DNA of 64,000 nucleotides from Prostheceraeus crozeri (Eukaryota; Platyhelminthes; Polycladida; Euryleptidae), in NCBI GenBank assembly GCA_907163375.1, contig CAJQUW010001866.1:868001-932000 (forward strand), given 5' to 3'. Position numbers and translations under genes: made by a program. Shown here in pieces: positions 24,405 to 34,859 of this stretch; position 1 is the first letter of the stretch; each line of letters begins with the position of its first letter. The notes under the pieces were generated by a model, which had not been told where the DNA came from, searched no databases, and worked only from the letters and a program-made list of their open reading frames with translations.

Positions 24405-24815
24405 ATGTCTTTCTCAAACGACTGCGGAACATTACATTTTCATAGGCAAAGTTTAAAAGGAGCTGTTCAAGATTATGTGATAAATTTTCATAAAGATGAG
24501 ACCGACATCGAAGCAGTGGTCGATGATGCTAGCACTCTATTTCTAGAGTTAATGAATACATTCTCTGATAGCATTGTCATGGCGCGATTAGTTGCGAAAA
24601 TTAAGTTTAGTCATTTTGGAAAGGAAGAGGTGGAAAGTCGCTCTTTCCATTTTGCTTCTTATTCAATGGAAGTGGTAGATCACCCCGAAGAATTTTTTAA
24701 AAGACATATGATAAAAATTGCTGAACGTCTTAACGCATTTAACCATCATGGTAGCAGTCTAGTGATTGAAGCGATTTCAGATATTCACATTCAACTTTCC
24801 ATAAAGAAAAATTGA
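24405..24815 (+). CDS. Small conserved protein, resembles a PolB N-terminal region
   Basis: A 136-residue frame, mostly alpha/beta, with HKDETDIEAVVDDASTLFLE near the start and EFFKRHMIKIAERLNAF, GSSLVIEAI, IHIQLSIKK at the end. This order resembles the short domain that precedes the polymerase in many Polinton PolB proteins (a strand-helix unit ending near a GSGW-like turn). Here no polymerase follows: the next frame is a RING-like protein that overlaps its stop by 4 bp. It could be a stand-alone remnant of PolB or an independent gene. The resemblance is by eye only. Confidence 0.4.
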   Translation: MSFSNDCGTLHFHRQSLKGAVQDYVINFHKDETDIEAVVDDASTLFLELMNTFSDSIVMARLVAKIKFSHFGKEEVESRSFHFASYSMEVVDHPEEFFKRHMIKIAERLNAFNHHGSSLVIEAISDIHIQLSIKKN

Positions 24816-25141
24816 AAATGCAGTGGTACTTGATTGTAGCACAACTGGTTTTCGAACTATGTCTGCTCACTCTCGAAGTATATTCCTTCTGTACATGTGT
24901 CTATTATTTAGAAAAGGCTAGCAAATTCATATCTTCAAAAAGACTTGCTATAGACATCAGTAACGGTGAAACTATGTGTTGTGATGTATGTAAGCGAAAG
25001 GATGGAAATGAAAAGCGCATCTTCAAGAGATGTAAGCATGCTTTTTGTCAACGCTGTTTCATACGTAATTGCATTCAACTTTGCAAATGTAACCACTGTG
25101 ATATTGCTCATTTCGAGTGTCACTTATGTCGCAATAGTTAG
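24812..25141 (+). CDS. Membrane-anchored RING-like protein
   Basis: The 109-residue frame overlaps the previous stop by 4 bp. Residues about 4-35 are hydrophobic and could form a signal anchor. The C-terminal half has CCDVCKRKDG, then FKRCKHAFCQRCFIRN, then CKCNHCDIAHFECHLC: a C-x2-C ... C-x-H-x3-C-x2-C ... C-x2-C pattern typical of RING domains. RING proteins in large DNA viruses often act as ubiquitin ligases, and a membrane-tethered one would be expected to act on membrane proteins or at virion assembly sites. The function is inferred from the fold alone. Confidence 0.5.
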   Translation: MKMQWYLIVAQLVFELCLLTLEVYSFCTCVYYLEKASKFISSKRLAIDISNGETMCCDVCKRKDGNEKRIFKRCKHAFCQRCFIRNCIQLCKCNHCDIAHFECHLCRNS

Positions 25142-25264
25142 TACCTATGCAAATGTGGTAAAGAGATGTTTTAGCAAAGACTAACACGGAAAATGGCGAA
25201 ACGTAAAATGGCGAAACGCAAAAAGTCTTGAAAGTTTTCTTCAGCCATTCAAGCTCTCCGACGA

Positions 25265-25552
25265 ATGAAAGCAAATCAGCGATACAATGCTATACGACAT
25301 GCCAACGATAAATTCATTCATGAAATTATTTCTCATGTGAGAAAGTTGAGGACGAAGAAATTAGCGCCAAAACAACGAAAGTTACTTAAGCGATACGCTA
25401 CGAAATTGCGTTTCATCTCCAATCCTAAAGTCACCCTTCAAAGAAAGAGGAAAACTCTAACACAAAAGGGCGGTTTCCTTTCAGCAATACTTCCAATGAT
25501 AGCTCCTGCCGTGGGCAACCTATTGGGTAATATCTTTGGCTCTAAGCGTTAA
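25265..25552 (+). CDS. Small basic protein with glycine-rich hydrophobic tail (pVI/pX-like)
   Basis: A 95-residue frame: a very basic N-terminal two thirds (KLRTKKLAPKQRKLLKRY) and a hydrophobic end reading GGFLSAILPMIAPAVGNLLG. A basic body with a GGFL...P...G membrane-active tail resembles the small capsid-associated proteins of adenovirus-like particles (pX or pVI), and similar proteins are common in Polintons. A second protein at 28,196-28,651 shares the GG-hydrophobic-plus-basic design. A role in DNA condensation or membrane lysis is inferred, not shown. Its end overlaps the start of the ATPase frame. Confidence 0.55.
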   Translation: MKANQRYNAIRHANDKFIHEIISHVRKLRTKKLAPKQRKLLKRYATKLRFISNPKVTLQRKRKTLTQKGGFLSAILPMIAPAVGNLLGNIFGSKR

Positions 25553-26196
25553 TTATGCAAATGTTGAATCTCAAAGTATTAAAATTGATTTCAGACTTCA
25601 ATGCGATAAAGTTCTGACTGTATCAGGTCCATCTCATGCAGGTAAAACTGTTTTCACGCTGAATTTATTGGATAAAAGAAGGGAGCTGTTTAAGGAACCT
25701 ATCAATCGAGTGATTTGGTGTTATGGTATTTATCAACCGTCGCTGTTTCAGGAATTGCAAAGTCGCAACTTTATTCGACATGAAGGAATTATTCCAGTGG
25801 ATAAACTTCAGTCTAATGATGTTGTTGTATTGGATGATTTATTAAAAGAAAGTAAGAATTCAAAAGATGTTACAGATATGTTCACTCGCGCAGCACACCA
25901 TAAAAGGTGCTTTATCATCTATATCACACAAAATTTGTTTCCTGATGGAAAAGAAGCTCGTACACGAAACCTACACACTATTATGCTATTTTCAACAATC
26001 CGCCGGATAAAAGTCAATTTGAAATTTTAGCGCGACAAGTTGCACCCAGAGGATCAAAAGCCTTAATTGAAATTTTTCAAGCAGCTACTGAAAAACCATA
26101 CGGTTACTTATTCATTGACTTTACGCAAGAGTGTCCGGAAGTATTTAGATTTCGAAGTGATATTTTGAAAACTCCCATGATTATCTACAAACTATG
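25536..26196 (+). pseudogene. FtsK/HerA-type packaging ATPase (Polinton B)
   Basis: Walker A is GPSHAGKT (about 25,626-25,650) and Walker B is DVVVLDDLL (about 25,818-25,845), followed by a FIIYITQNLFPDG sensor-like segment. This is the A32-like motor that fills the capsid. It sits between the small basic protein and a conserved unknown, in the usual late-gene neighbourhood. About one break is present near the 3' third, so it is a fossil. Sequence similarity to the ATPase of Polinton A is low, which supports two separate lineages. Confidence 0.8.
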
Positions 26197-26886
26197 AGTT
26201 CTTATTCTCGCATGATTGTTATTCCTCAGGATGAATATGTACAATTGACTGCCATGCAGCAAGTAAAGCAACCTCTTGCAAATCAAATGTATAGGAAAGA
26301 AATAGATTATCAGCAAAATGTTCACATCAAAGATCCACATCGTGCTGTATTATTACAATCGGAAACTGTTGAGCAATTGAAAAACTTGAAGTATAAGATG
26401 CGTGACTCTGTATCGACTGCTACACCTTTAGCATCTCGCGCACATGCCATATCTCTTTTCAACAGTATTGAACCCCATCTCAATGTAAATGATAGAGGAG
26501 AAATCATTACAGATGAAAATAAAGTGATTGATGCTTCACGTTATGAAGACTTGATTCAGTATGCGACACGTAGAAAGCGCCGTCAGGGCTATGTTCCACC
26601 TGGTTGGTCATACTTTCTTAAACTATTGAAAAAGCATAATGTGCCAAAATTTGCTTTAAATAATGAGACATTGAAAGAACTTGATTCAACAGTGGCTACT
26701 GCTCCAATGCTTCAGGCGATGAAAATGCCAACAAATTGGTTTAAGACGTCACCTGCTACATCCCCTCCCACACTCACTAAGCAAACAAGAGGAAGAACTC
26801 GACGTAGATCTACATCACCACTAAAACTAGTAAAAGGAAAACGTAAAACAGCTCCTCCTAGGAAATACATGTTCTCAGACTATTAA
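26194..26886 (+). CDS. Conserved Polinton protein of unknown function (B)
   Basis: A 230-residue open frame. It starts with a helical region (VIPQDEYVQLTAMQQV), has a central YEDLIQYATRRKRRQGYVPP motif, then PGWSYFLKLLKKHNVPKFAL, and a Ser/Thr/Arg-rich basic tail (RGRTRRRSTSP) ending FSDY. The central block has a likely counterpart in the 4,467-5,357 protein of Polinton A. The basic tail suggests nucleic-acid binding. It begins about where the ATPase region ends. Many invertebrate Polintons carry a protein like this, to my memory, with no known role. Confidence 0.6.
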   Translation: MSSYSRMIVIPQDEYVQLTAMQQVKQPLANQMYRKEIDYQQNVHIKDPHRAVLLQSETVEQLKNLKYKMRDSVSTATPLASRAHAISLFNSIEPHLNVNDRGEIITDENKVIDASRYEDLIQYATRRKRRQGYVPPGWSYFLKLLKKHNVPKFALNNETLKELDSTVATAPMLQAMKMPTNWFKTSPATSPPTLTKQTRGRTRRRSTSPLKLVKGKRKTAPPRKYMFSDY

Positions 26887-26887
26887 T

Positions 26888-27103
26888 ATGAAGCAGATGT
26901 GTTGCTTGCCATGTAATGAGCCGCCAGAGGTGAATGTCGTTGTCACTTGCACTTGCTGCGCCAGCTCTCATAATGAAACCCCTAAGCAATGTGAACACGA
27001 TCGCAAAACCGCTAAAGCTAAATGCTGCAGTTGTTGTAAATGTAGAAAGGCAAGAAAACAAAAAGATGAGAAGGAGGAAAAAGAGTCAGTCGTCATCGAC
27101 TGA
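26888..27103 (+). CDS. Small cysteine-rich frame overlapping the integrase start
   Basis: A 71-residue frame with CCLPC, CTCCASSHNE, CEHDRKTAKAKCCSCCKCRK, then a lysine/glutamate tail. Twelve or so cysteines in 71 residues is striking, but it overlaps the 5' part of the integrase frame in another phase, so only one of the two is likely to be coding there. It could be a real zinc-binding protein with the integrase starting downstream at MRRRKKSQSS (about 27,067). Confidence 0.35.
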   Translation: MKQMCCLPCNEPPEVNVVVTCTCCASSHNETPKQCEHDRKTAKAKCCSCCKCRKARKQKDEKEEKESVVID

Positions 27104-28154
27104 ACGTTTGAAGTCAATCTATTATGATGTAAAACATCTGGCAGGATTTGCATCTATCAAGAAATTATTAAAAGCGAGTGGTCTTCCACAATCACAAGTG
27201 AAACGATGGTTAAAGGGTCAGGCTACCTATACACTCCACAAACAAGCGAAAAAGAAGTACCGCACCCGCCATTATATTGTTCATGACATCGATGAACAGT
27301 GGCAAGCAGATTTGTGTGATGTTGCCTCCATTTTAAAACATAACTCGGGCAATAATTTTATTTTAACCGTCATTGATATTTTCTCGCGTTATGCATGGGC
27401 TCAACCTTTAAAAACTAAAGAAGGTAAAGGAGTAGCAAAAGCATTCCAAACAATTTTTCGAGAAGGTCGCATTCCAAAAAGAATTCAGAGTGATCAAGGA
27501 AAAGAGTTTGAAAATCAGCATGTGACAAGATTATTTGAGAGGCATGACATTGAGTTTTTTAGTGTAAAGAGTGCTTATAAAGCTGCACTCGTTGAACGTA
27601 TTAATCGCACATTAAAAAATCGCTTGTGGCGACATTTTACTGCCAACTTGACACAAAATTGGACAAAGGTTCTACAAGATACACTCCATGCCTACAATCA
27701 CTCTATCCATCGTTCTATTGGACTCAGACCAGTAGATGTAAATGCTGACAATGTAGATAAAGTGCGCGAATCATTCCGACGTAAACGCACTCATGTGAAA
27801 AGTGATGTGAAAATTGGTGATAAAGTTCGTATCTCAAAAGTGAAAAGTGTTTTTGCTAAAGGGTACCTTCCGAATTGGACAGAGGAGGTATTTACAGTAT
27901 CAAGGATTAATCAAAAAGACTCTCCGACCACCTACAAGTTGAAAGATTACGATAATGAAGAAATTAAGGGTAGCTTTTACCGCGATGAGATTGAGGTAGT
28001 CACTGAAAGTGAAACATATTTGGTAGAGAAAATCATTCGATGTAAAAAACGGCAAGGTGAAGAATGGTGTCTTGTTAAATGGACTGGTTATCCTTCAAGT
28101 ATGAACTCTTGGATGCGTCGTGCCGACATCTTTCATCTAAGTGATCGACAGTGA
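26934..28154 (+). CDS. Retroviral-type integrase with chromodomain (Polinton B)
   Basis: A DDE integrase: first Asp in WQADLCDVAS (about residue 125), second in RIQSDQGKEF (about 186), Glu in AALVERINRTLK (about 222), a 35-residue D-to-E spacing. An upstream helix-turn-helix-like region (SIKKLLKASGLPQSQVKRWL) and a C-terminal chromodomain (YLVEKIIRCKKRQGEEWCLV then KWTGYPSSMNSW) complete the usual Polinton enzyme. It inserts the element and makes the 6 bp target duplication seen at the ends. The true start is uncertain: the first 45 codons overlap a cysteine-rich frame, and MRRRKKSQSS may be the initiator. The frame looks whole. Confidence 0.9.
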   Translation: MSLSLALAAPALIMKPLSNVNTIAKPLKLNAAVVVNVERQENKKMRRRKKSQSSSTERLKSIYYDVKHLAGFASIKKLLKASGLPQSQVKRWLKGQATYTLHKQAKKKYRTRHYIVHDIDEQWQADLCDVASILKHNSGNNFILTVIDIFSRYAWAQPLKTKEGKGVAKAFQTIFREGRIPKRIQSDQGKEFENQHVTRLFERHDIEFFSVKSAYKAALVERINRTLKNRLWRHFTANLTQNWTKVLQDTLHAYNHSIHRSIGLRPVDVNADNVDKVRESFRRKRTHVKSDVKIGDKVRISKVKSVFAKGYLPNWTEEVFTVSRINQKDSPTTYKLKDYDNEEIKGSFYRDEIEVVTESETYLVEKIIRCKKRQGEEWCLVKWTGYPSSMNSWMRRADIFHLSDRQ

Positions 28155-28195
28155 TTCATGCAAAGTTGTAACTAACAATGTTTAGGGTTTGAGCT

Positions 28196-28651
28196 ATGAA
28201 TCCAACTGCCTCATTTTATTCACGACCCTCCTATGTAAGTGGTGGAGGACAAATTTACATCGGCGCTCGCCGCCAACGTGGAGGTAGCGTACTTGGTGCA
28301 CTGAAATCTGTTGTAGCACCTCTCATATCCAATGTCGGTAGATCTTTAAAACGAAATGTTTTAAGTAATGCCGTTGGCTTTGCTGTTGATGTTGTTAGTG
28401 ATCTTTCCAGAGGTAGAAGTTTTAAGAGCAGTTTGTTGAATCGTGGGAAGGAACGCGGTTTAAAAACATTGAAGCAGACCTTTGCTGGTGTTACTCAAGG
28501 AAAGAAATCACCTAAACGAATGAAAAAAGGAAGGAGGAAACATCGCGGAGCTGGTAAGGTGCGATCTTCAGTCAAAAGGCATTCACGCAAACGTCGCAGA
28601 GGCTCTAATCATTCATCAGGCGCTAAACGACGACGCTGCTATAACTTCTAA
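28196..28651 (+). CDS. Basic virion-like protein (pVI/core-like)
   Basis: A 151-residue frame. The N-terminus is rich in Ser, Tyr and Gly (GGGQIYIGARRQRGG), followed by an amphipathic segment (SVLGALKSVVAPLISNVG) and a very basic tail (KKGRRKHRGAG ... KRHSRKRRRG). The GG-amphipathic helix-basic layout resembles adenovirus minor virion proteins and is common just before the major capsid gene in Polintons. It ends 2 bp before the capsid start. A role in condensing DNA or linking it to the capsid is inferred. Confidence 0.6.
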   Translation: MNPTASFYSRPSYVSGGGQIYIGARRQRGGSVLGALKSVVAPLISNVGRSLKRNVLSNAVGFAVDVVSDLSRGRSFKSSLLNRGKERGLKTLKQTFAGVTQGKKSPKRMKKGRRKHRGAGKVRSSVKRHSRKRRRGSNHSSGAKRRRCYNF

Positions 28652-28653
28652 TC

Positions 28654-29737
28654 ATGGAGTGTAAAACTTCTGGTTTTTGTTTGTTCGATCAACAAGCCAT
28701 ACAGACAGATATTCTTAGTTCAAGTATTGTAGATTATCATCCTCGAACAGCTGAGAATGCTGGCCCCATTGAATTTGTTATTCCTGGTGGTAGTGGTGAC
28801 TACATAGATTTGAGTTATGCGATGCTTGATTTGAGGTATAGAATTCAGCAAGCAGATGGAACTGCTATTGACGATGCACATAAAGTTGGGCTGAACAATT
28901 TACCATTGACTACATTACTTCGTGATGTTTCTCTAACGATTGGAGAGCAGCAGGTGGAAGGTGGTCAAAGCGATTATCCCTATAAATCATATTTCAATCA
29001 TGTATCACAGTTTCATCCAGCAGCACAAAAAAGTCATATGGAAGCCATGGGATGGTACAGAGATGAAGCAGGAAAATTTGATGTTGAAACAAACAGTGGC
29101 TTTGTAAAGCGATCTGCTATGATTAAAGATAGTAGAGTATGTCAGCTATATGGTCCGCTAAATTTAGACTTCTTTAGACAGTCAAAGTTTTTACTCTGTA
29201 ATACCAGCATGCGACTCAAGCTGACATTGAATAAGCCTGAATTTGCGCTAAATGCATTTGCTAGTTGACAATTTTAGAATTCATGTGGAAGATATTGCAC
29301 TTTACATTCGTCGAGTAGTACCGAATCCAAGTGTCATTAGAGGACATGCTGAACGTCTTAACCGCCAAAATGCCATTTACCCCGTTCAGCATACAAAGCT
29401 TCTCACCTTTACAATTCCTAAAGATCAAAAGAGTTTCATGAAAGATGGCCTCTTTCCATCGGAAGCACCGAAGCTCCTCATGGTGGCAATGGTTGAAAAT
29501 GACGCATTTAATGGTAATATAAAGAAGAATCCTTTCAATTTTAAACACAATCAGTTAAGTGAAATTGCTTTACGTGTAAATGGTGTGAGTCATCCTACAT
29601 GCCATAATAAATTTTTATTTCGTATTATCTTTGCTTTCATACTGACTTACTTGAATGGGGCTTCAGTGGATGATTTAACCATGTATACATTTTCATTTGG
29701 AAATAGTAGCACGCTTAGTCTAACTTGTAAATCTTAA
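28654..29737 (+). pseudogene. Major capsid protein, double jelly roll (Polinton B)
   Basis: The N-terminal part reads ECKTSGFCLFDQQAIQTDIL, GPIEFVIPGGSGDYIDLSYA and PLTTLLRDVSLTIGEQQV; the C-terminal part reads YIRRVVPNPSVIRGHAERL and KNPFNFKHNQLSEIALRVNG. These are the conserved blocks of the Polinton/adintovirus hexon-like capsid protein. It is a fossil with about one or two breaks. The last ~150 bp are part of a 205 bp unit that recurs in tandem after the gypsy insertion. The gypsy element inserted about 75 bp past the gene end. Confidence 0.88.
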
Positions 29738-29813
29738 AACATTTCATATGAACGATGATGGTAGATGAAATAGTGTCAAATAAAATTAAGATAGCTTACA
29801 CTTCTGATACAGG

Positions 29814-30892
29814 TGTAACCCGGAGGACTCGATCCCCAGCCTTAGGACCCTTAGTGTACAGCAAGCCGGGTCACATTTAGGAACTTGAGCGGGAAGAGAA
29901 ACAAACGAGATGGTTACGTAAGATTCCAAACGAACGATATAAAGTGCAAATAAATAAGGAAGGACAGAATAGGACAGAACAGTAAAAGTGGCGCCATTCG
30001 GGAAACATAAATTACCATTCCAGGCGCCGGGGCATGATCAGATCCGTGGGAGACCAGAGCGCGTAGAAGAGTGTTACGTAATACTGGAATTGAAAAGCGA
30101 TATTTCCCAGAACTATCAAAAGAGACCGCCGTAATTGACGAGATCGGTTTCGTGAGAAACAAATAAGCAAGGGACTGTGTTACGTAATACTGAAATTGAA
30201 AAGCGATCGTTCCCAGAGCTATCAAAGGAGACCGCCGTAAGTGCCCCATTAAATAAATAATAGTCAGGAAAGGAATTCGAAGCGCATGGGGGCAGGCGGC
30301 AGCGGATCAAAGTCTAAGAACAGTATATAAGCGAGGCTCAAAACAGCAACCGTATAACAAGAACAATCGACGATCTGTGTACGCACAGCAGTAGATCCGC
30401 TAGCCGATCAAGAGACCAAGACAACTACGACCCGACCGGACGAGAGAGTGAGTATAACGATAGCTAAAGGCAGGCGTAAGGTTCGAAGGCCCTAGACCGA
30501 CCTAGAAAGATCGCGCCGAGAGGCCCTGATAGTAGCTAGACGTACCGCAGAGGCTCGAAGCACTATACGTCTCCGTTTGTTACTCTTCCCACTAAACTAC
30601 CTGTGAGGCTGAAGCTATTTTTCTCTCCCTCTATTCGTATTTCTCTCTCCCTCTATTTGTATCTCTATCTTCCTCTATTTGCACGTATTGTTAATTTATG
30701 ATTGATTTATGTGAATGATTGATAAAGGCAATTATATTTACGTATTGATCAGAGTTGTTCTGTATTCGGGCTCGACTGAGGATCGTTAGGATCGAGTAGA
30801 AACCAGAGTGCTAACCAAAATAAGTGATCAAGTAACCTGTAAGCGAAGAGAAACGCGCAAAACGAAAATAAAGACCTACCAGAGGGGCTACA
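29814..30892 (+). repeat. 5' LTR of the gypsy element
   Basis: 1,079 bp, TG...CA ends. It contains a TATA box (TATATAAG, 30,325-30,332) and two imperfect ~67 bp direct repeats about 105 bp apart (30,074 and 30,180), each starting with TTACGTAATACTG. Confidence 0.97.
29914..30187. promoter_or_regulatory. Three TTACGTAA palindromes in the LTR
   Basis: TTACGTAA occurs at 29,914, 30,074 and 30,180. This perfect 8 bp palindrome is the optimal site of PAR/E4BP4-type bZIP factors. Three copies upstream of the TATA box at 30,325 suggest an enhancer. Factor binding is inferred. Confidence 0.5.
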
Positions 30893-30955
30893 CTGGAGGT
30901 CCCACAAACTGAACTAACCGAGCCCAGAATACTTACTCGATCTAAGACAAGAAAA

Positions 30956-32840
30956 GTGAAGACTATGACTTCCGACATAGCAGACGCCTTGAAAGCATTG
31001 ACAGTGAAACTTGAGAAAATTCCGAATAATCCACCACGAATGATTCCACCGACTTCAGGCAATTTCTCTATCCCGGTTTTCTCCGGAGATCTTGACGATA
31101 CTGATATCAGCTTCGCTGAATTTGTTGAGTATTTTGATTTAGTTGCTCGAGCATTAAACTGGGACGATACCCAGAAGACGAATACACTACCCGCATACTT
31201 GAAAGCCCACGCACTTGAGACTTATCGACAGCTATCTACAACCACTCAGAATAATTATCGATCACTGATTAGTGAACTTAGCCAGAAGCTGCAGCCGCCA
31301 GAGACTCAAAGGGCCGCCTGTGCAGCTCTGAATTCCAGGAAACAAGGGAGAGAGGAATCAATTTCATCTTATTCTAGTGCTATCAGACGGCTAGCCAGGC
31401 GGGCGTATCCCTCGCTGGATGAAGCAACGCGCTCACTATTGACTAGAGAGGTTTTTGTTAACGGGCTCCGCCGTGATTATAAAAAAGCCGTTATACAGAA
31501 AGACCCTCCTAGTCTCGAAGAAACGATTGCTTACGCCCAAAAACTCTACTCTCAGAGAGACCTACTTTTTAGCGACGATTCGGTTGACAATAGCCGATTT
31601 GTGGCAGCCATCACCGAACAGATAGGTACCTTAACGAACGCAATTAACAACATCAATACTCGGGAGCCTATGCGGCCTCCCAGAGCGACTTACCCGGCCA
31701 AGTCCCCTCCGCCTAGACGTCAACAATGGTCTTCTTATCCGATGACCCGGAGATGGACTCAAACTGGCCAACCGATCTGCTTAAATTGTCAATGCCCTGG
31801 GCACTTTGCTAGAGAGTGTAGACGCGCACAATCGGTTCGTTTCGAAACCGAGCAGCGCTCTAACAGACGATATCCGGATAATTATTTATCGAATCAGCGA
31901 AATAGGCCTTATAGAGAGGCGAATAATCAGCAGTATCAGCCACAGATGCCTGTGGAGCGGTCAGCACCTCTTATGTCCTCATACGGCAGAGTCCCATTTA
32001 CGACACCTTCTTTTTCCCAGGATCAGTCTTCCCGAATCCCGTTAGGTCGTAACATACGGAGAAGTGCTTATTCCGAGCCAGCACGAAATGCGAGTATTAG
32101 TACTGATGTGGACCTCGAACGGCGTTTTCTAGATAGGGACCCGGACGTTTTGGTAGCGACGATTGAACCCTCAGCTATCGACGCGCGAATATTTACACAC
32201 TACACCCTGCCATCTATTGTCTCAAACACTGCTGAAACAGATCCGACACATGACGAACAATACAGTCATGCCAATGAGATCGGAACAGTTGAGGAGACTC
32301 CTAGAGACGTCGAAGATACTATCACCGACCAAGAGAAAGTCGACGACAATATTGATAACACAGATATGGAGTCCGGAGTCTTTCCTCGTACGTCCTTCCT
32401 ACCAAACGACGAGATCGTTCGCGCAGATGCACACGCGGCCGATATCTTTCCTTATGCATCGTTTTCACCATGCGACGGCGACGCTGACTACTTCGACACC
32501 GCGTCGGATGTGACTGTACAATCAGACGACGAGGTGACAAGTCCCGAAGTCCATCGGGACCTGCAGCATCATACGATGGAAATCGGAGCGCCGAAGGCGG
32601 ACTCGACCGACGATCAAATTATCTGCAGCGTCGCAACGAATACCAGGAACGATCTTACGACTGCGTCGAACGGACCCGAACTCGTGGTAAGTACTGCCGG
32701 GCAAGGGACGGTACGGAGAACCAAGATTCATGAAGACCTTGTTAGCGCCGACAGCTATGCTAAAGTCAAGAAATTCTACTATGAAAAATTGCTTAGCTTT
32801 CGTACAACGTTTGACGAAGGAAAAATTAGGATTCCTTATT
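30956..32840 (+). CDS. Gag region of the gypsy element
   Basis: The open frame starts at 30,956, about 60 bp after the LTR. Its first 220 residues look like a retrotransposon capsid domain: FSIPVFSGDLDD, LPAYLKAHALETYRQL, SYSSAIRRLARRAYP. A CCHC zinc knuckle (CLNCQCPGHFAREC, about 31,778-31,820) follows, then roughly 330 acidic, Ser/Thr-rich residues without a recognised fold. The frame continues without a stop into the envelope-like part, so Gag has no own stop codon here. The right border given is a domain estimate. Confidence 0.85.
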
Positions 32841-34600
32841 CAAAACGATTAGCTACGCTTTCCATCCTCATTCTCCTGCCTATTATCGTTTTTGCAACAG
32901 GAGAGGTACAGACCTATCCCCTCCCTATGATGTGTCAGCAGACAGCAGGTCGTATAGTTTGGCGTTTGCCTCGGAACCATGAGTGTAAAACAACGGGCCA
33001 ACTAAAAGGCCAAGTGCCAATAGCAAAAGCTTATGTTCTGTACAAACCTAATCTACTCGAATATAAGTCATCTGGGTACCATTGCGTAAAGATAAGAAAA
33101 ACTTTTAAAACTCTCACGTTTTTCTTTGGAGACGAACGGCGGTTAAAAACAAATGTGGAACATTTAACGGTTACGCGCGGAGAATGTAAGACTATGATAG
33201 ATAGAAAGGAATGCTCAGTAGGAAAGTTGAAACAAGTTAAAAGCCTATGGTCGACCAATTATCCATATACCTACACGTACCCTAAGGCGCCATTTTATTG
33301 CTGCTATTGGAAAACAACTGTTATTACCAATTGCTACCTTATACCTATTCAGGTATATAAACGCCACCAAGCAGAACATATGGAGTCAACCGGCGGTAAT
33401 GTCAATTCATGCTCATATCGGACAGGCCACTGTCAGCTACCTGATAAATCATACATGTACTGGGTGACTGAAAAGGAAGAAGCCTGCAAGTTCAAACGAT
33501 GGAAACGGATGGACGGACACGAAATGAATGACCGATGGCTATCACTAACCGGAGAAATGGCATTGACTTTCCCCAAACAAAGAAAAACTTTCCACAACTG
33601 TGATGGCACATTATACATATCGGACCAAGGGATCTATGTAGTCGATGTCATAGGAGGAGAAAAATCCTTTCACTTTCCTCGCCTTAACCTAACAAAGGCT
33701 CAAACAAACTCGGAAAACAAGAAAAGTTATAAAAAGCGCAGTAAACGAACGGTCACTTCAGCGGAAGTGGTGGCATCACAGTTGCAGGCCCTTCAAACGA
33801 CCCTAACAAACTATGTTAAATTTGCATTCGATACAGCGCTTATGTCAGTGTGTCATAATTACCGCAGCTCATTAAATATCCTCCGTTCAGCAGTAGTTTC
33901 ACACCCGACGCTCGTCGCCCGATCGATGCTGAATCATAAGTATATTCATGCTCGATCCACAACCGAATACATAGAAATTTGGCCATGCTCTCCAATAACG
34001 AATTACACAATAGAATCTATGAAAAACAAATGCACAGTTTGGCTACCATTAAAATTTAATTTACATGGTTACGTCAAAACCGGATATATGGATCCTCTCA
34101 CAAATATTGTACATCAGAGCTCCGCATTACAGCAGTGTCATGACGCTATTGATATTCCTTTCTGCGCCAATGAGTCATGCTTTAATTACGAACCAAGTGG
34201 TGCCATACATAAATTGCATAGCAGACACCCATTCCCGATGTTCCAATTCAATTGGACTACTGTTCCCAAAACACCACATATGATTATTCACGCTATGGGA
34301 ATGTATAATTGGACGGAAGTCTTTACAACAAAAAGCCAGAATAACCTACTGAGTACATTGTCTCAACAACAAATGATTTTACATGAACTGGGAGTCCAAT
34401 CGGACTCGAAGCCTGAAGCCGTAGCGAAACAATTCGTCAACTCTATTACTGAGAAAGCGTCACTAAGCTTCTTGCTCGGATTCCGAATCAACATGCGAGA
34501 GCTATGGGTATTTCTGGTATGTGTAGCTGTCACCATATACATTGTGTACCTGGCAGGACTCTGTCTATGGCCACGCATGCGATTTTGCCTTGCATGTGCT
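32840..34600 (+). CDS. Envelope-like glycoprotein segment between gag and protease
   Basis: A hydrophobic signal-like stretch (TLSILILLPIIVFATG, about 32,850-32,905) opens a ~560-residue region with about 25 cysteines and several N-x-S/T sites. It includes a basic KKRSKR patch of the furin type (about 33,736-33,753) and a strong membrane segment (LWVFLVCVAVTIYIVYLAGL, about 34,501-34,560). This is the layout of a viral class of surface glycoprotein with a cleaved precursor. A PPPY motif follows at about 34,733. The family is not recognised with certainty; chuvirus-like or other captured virus glycoproteins are possible. Its place before protease, in one frame with gag and pol, is unusual. Confidence 0.65.
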
Positions 34601-34859
34601 TCAGCAGATTACTTCACTTTTCGACGACCTATCATAGCGACAGTCAACCGACGGAACAGCACTAACTCTCAATCGCTACCACAAAGAAGTACAGCTGAAG
34701 AGGGAGCGTCGGCCTCAGCCCCCCCTCTTCCCCCACCTTACGAGCTAGATGATTTACCTGGCATAACTGAGCTTACTTCACTGACAAAGGACACGCGGAA
34801 TGCACTCGAACGTTGGCCGATTAATTACTCGGATCCAGCGCCTGAGGAGTTAGTAGCCG

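Noticed and set aside
29914-30310. Minus-strand frames in the LTRs (also 41,221-41,617)
   Set aside because: Identical in both LTRs and antisense to the promoter region; they reflect the U3 direct repeats.
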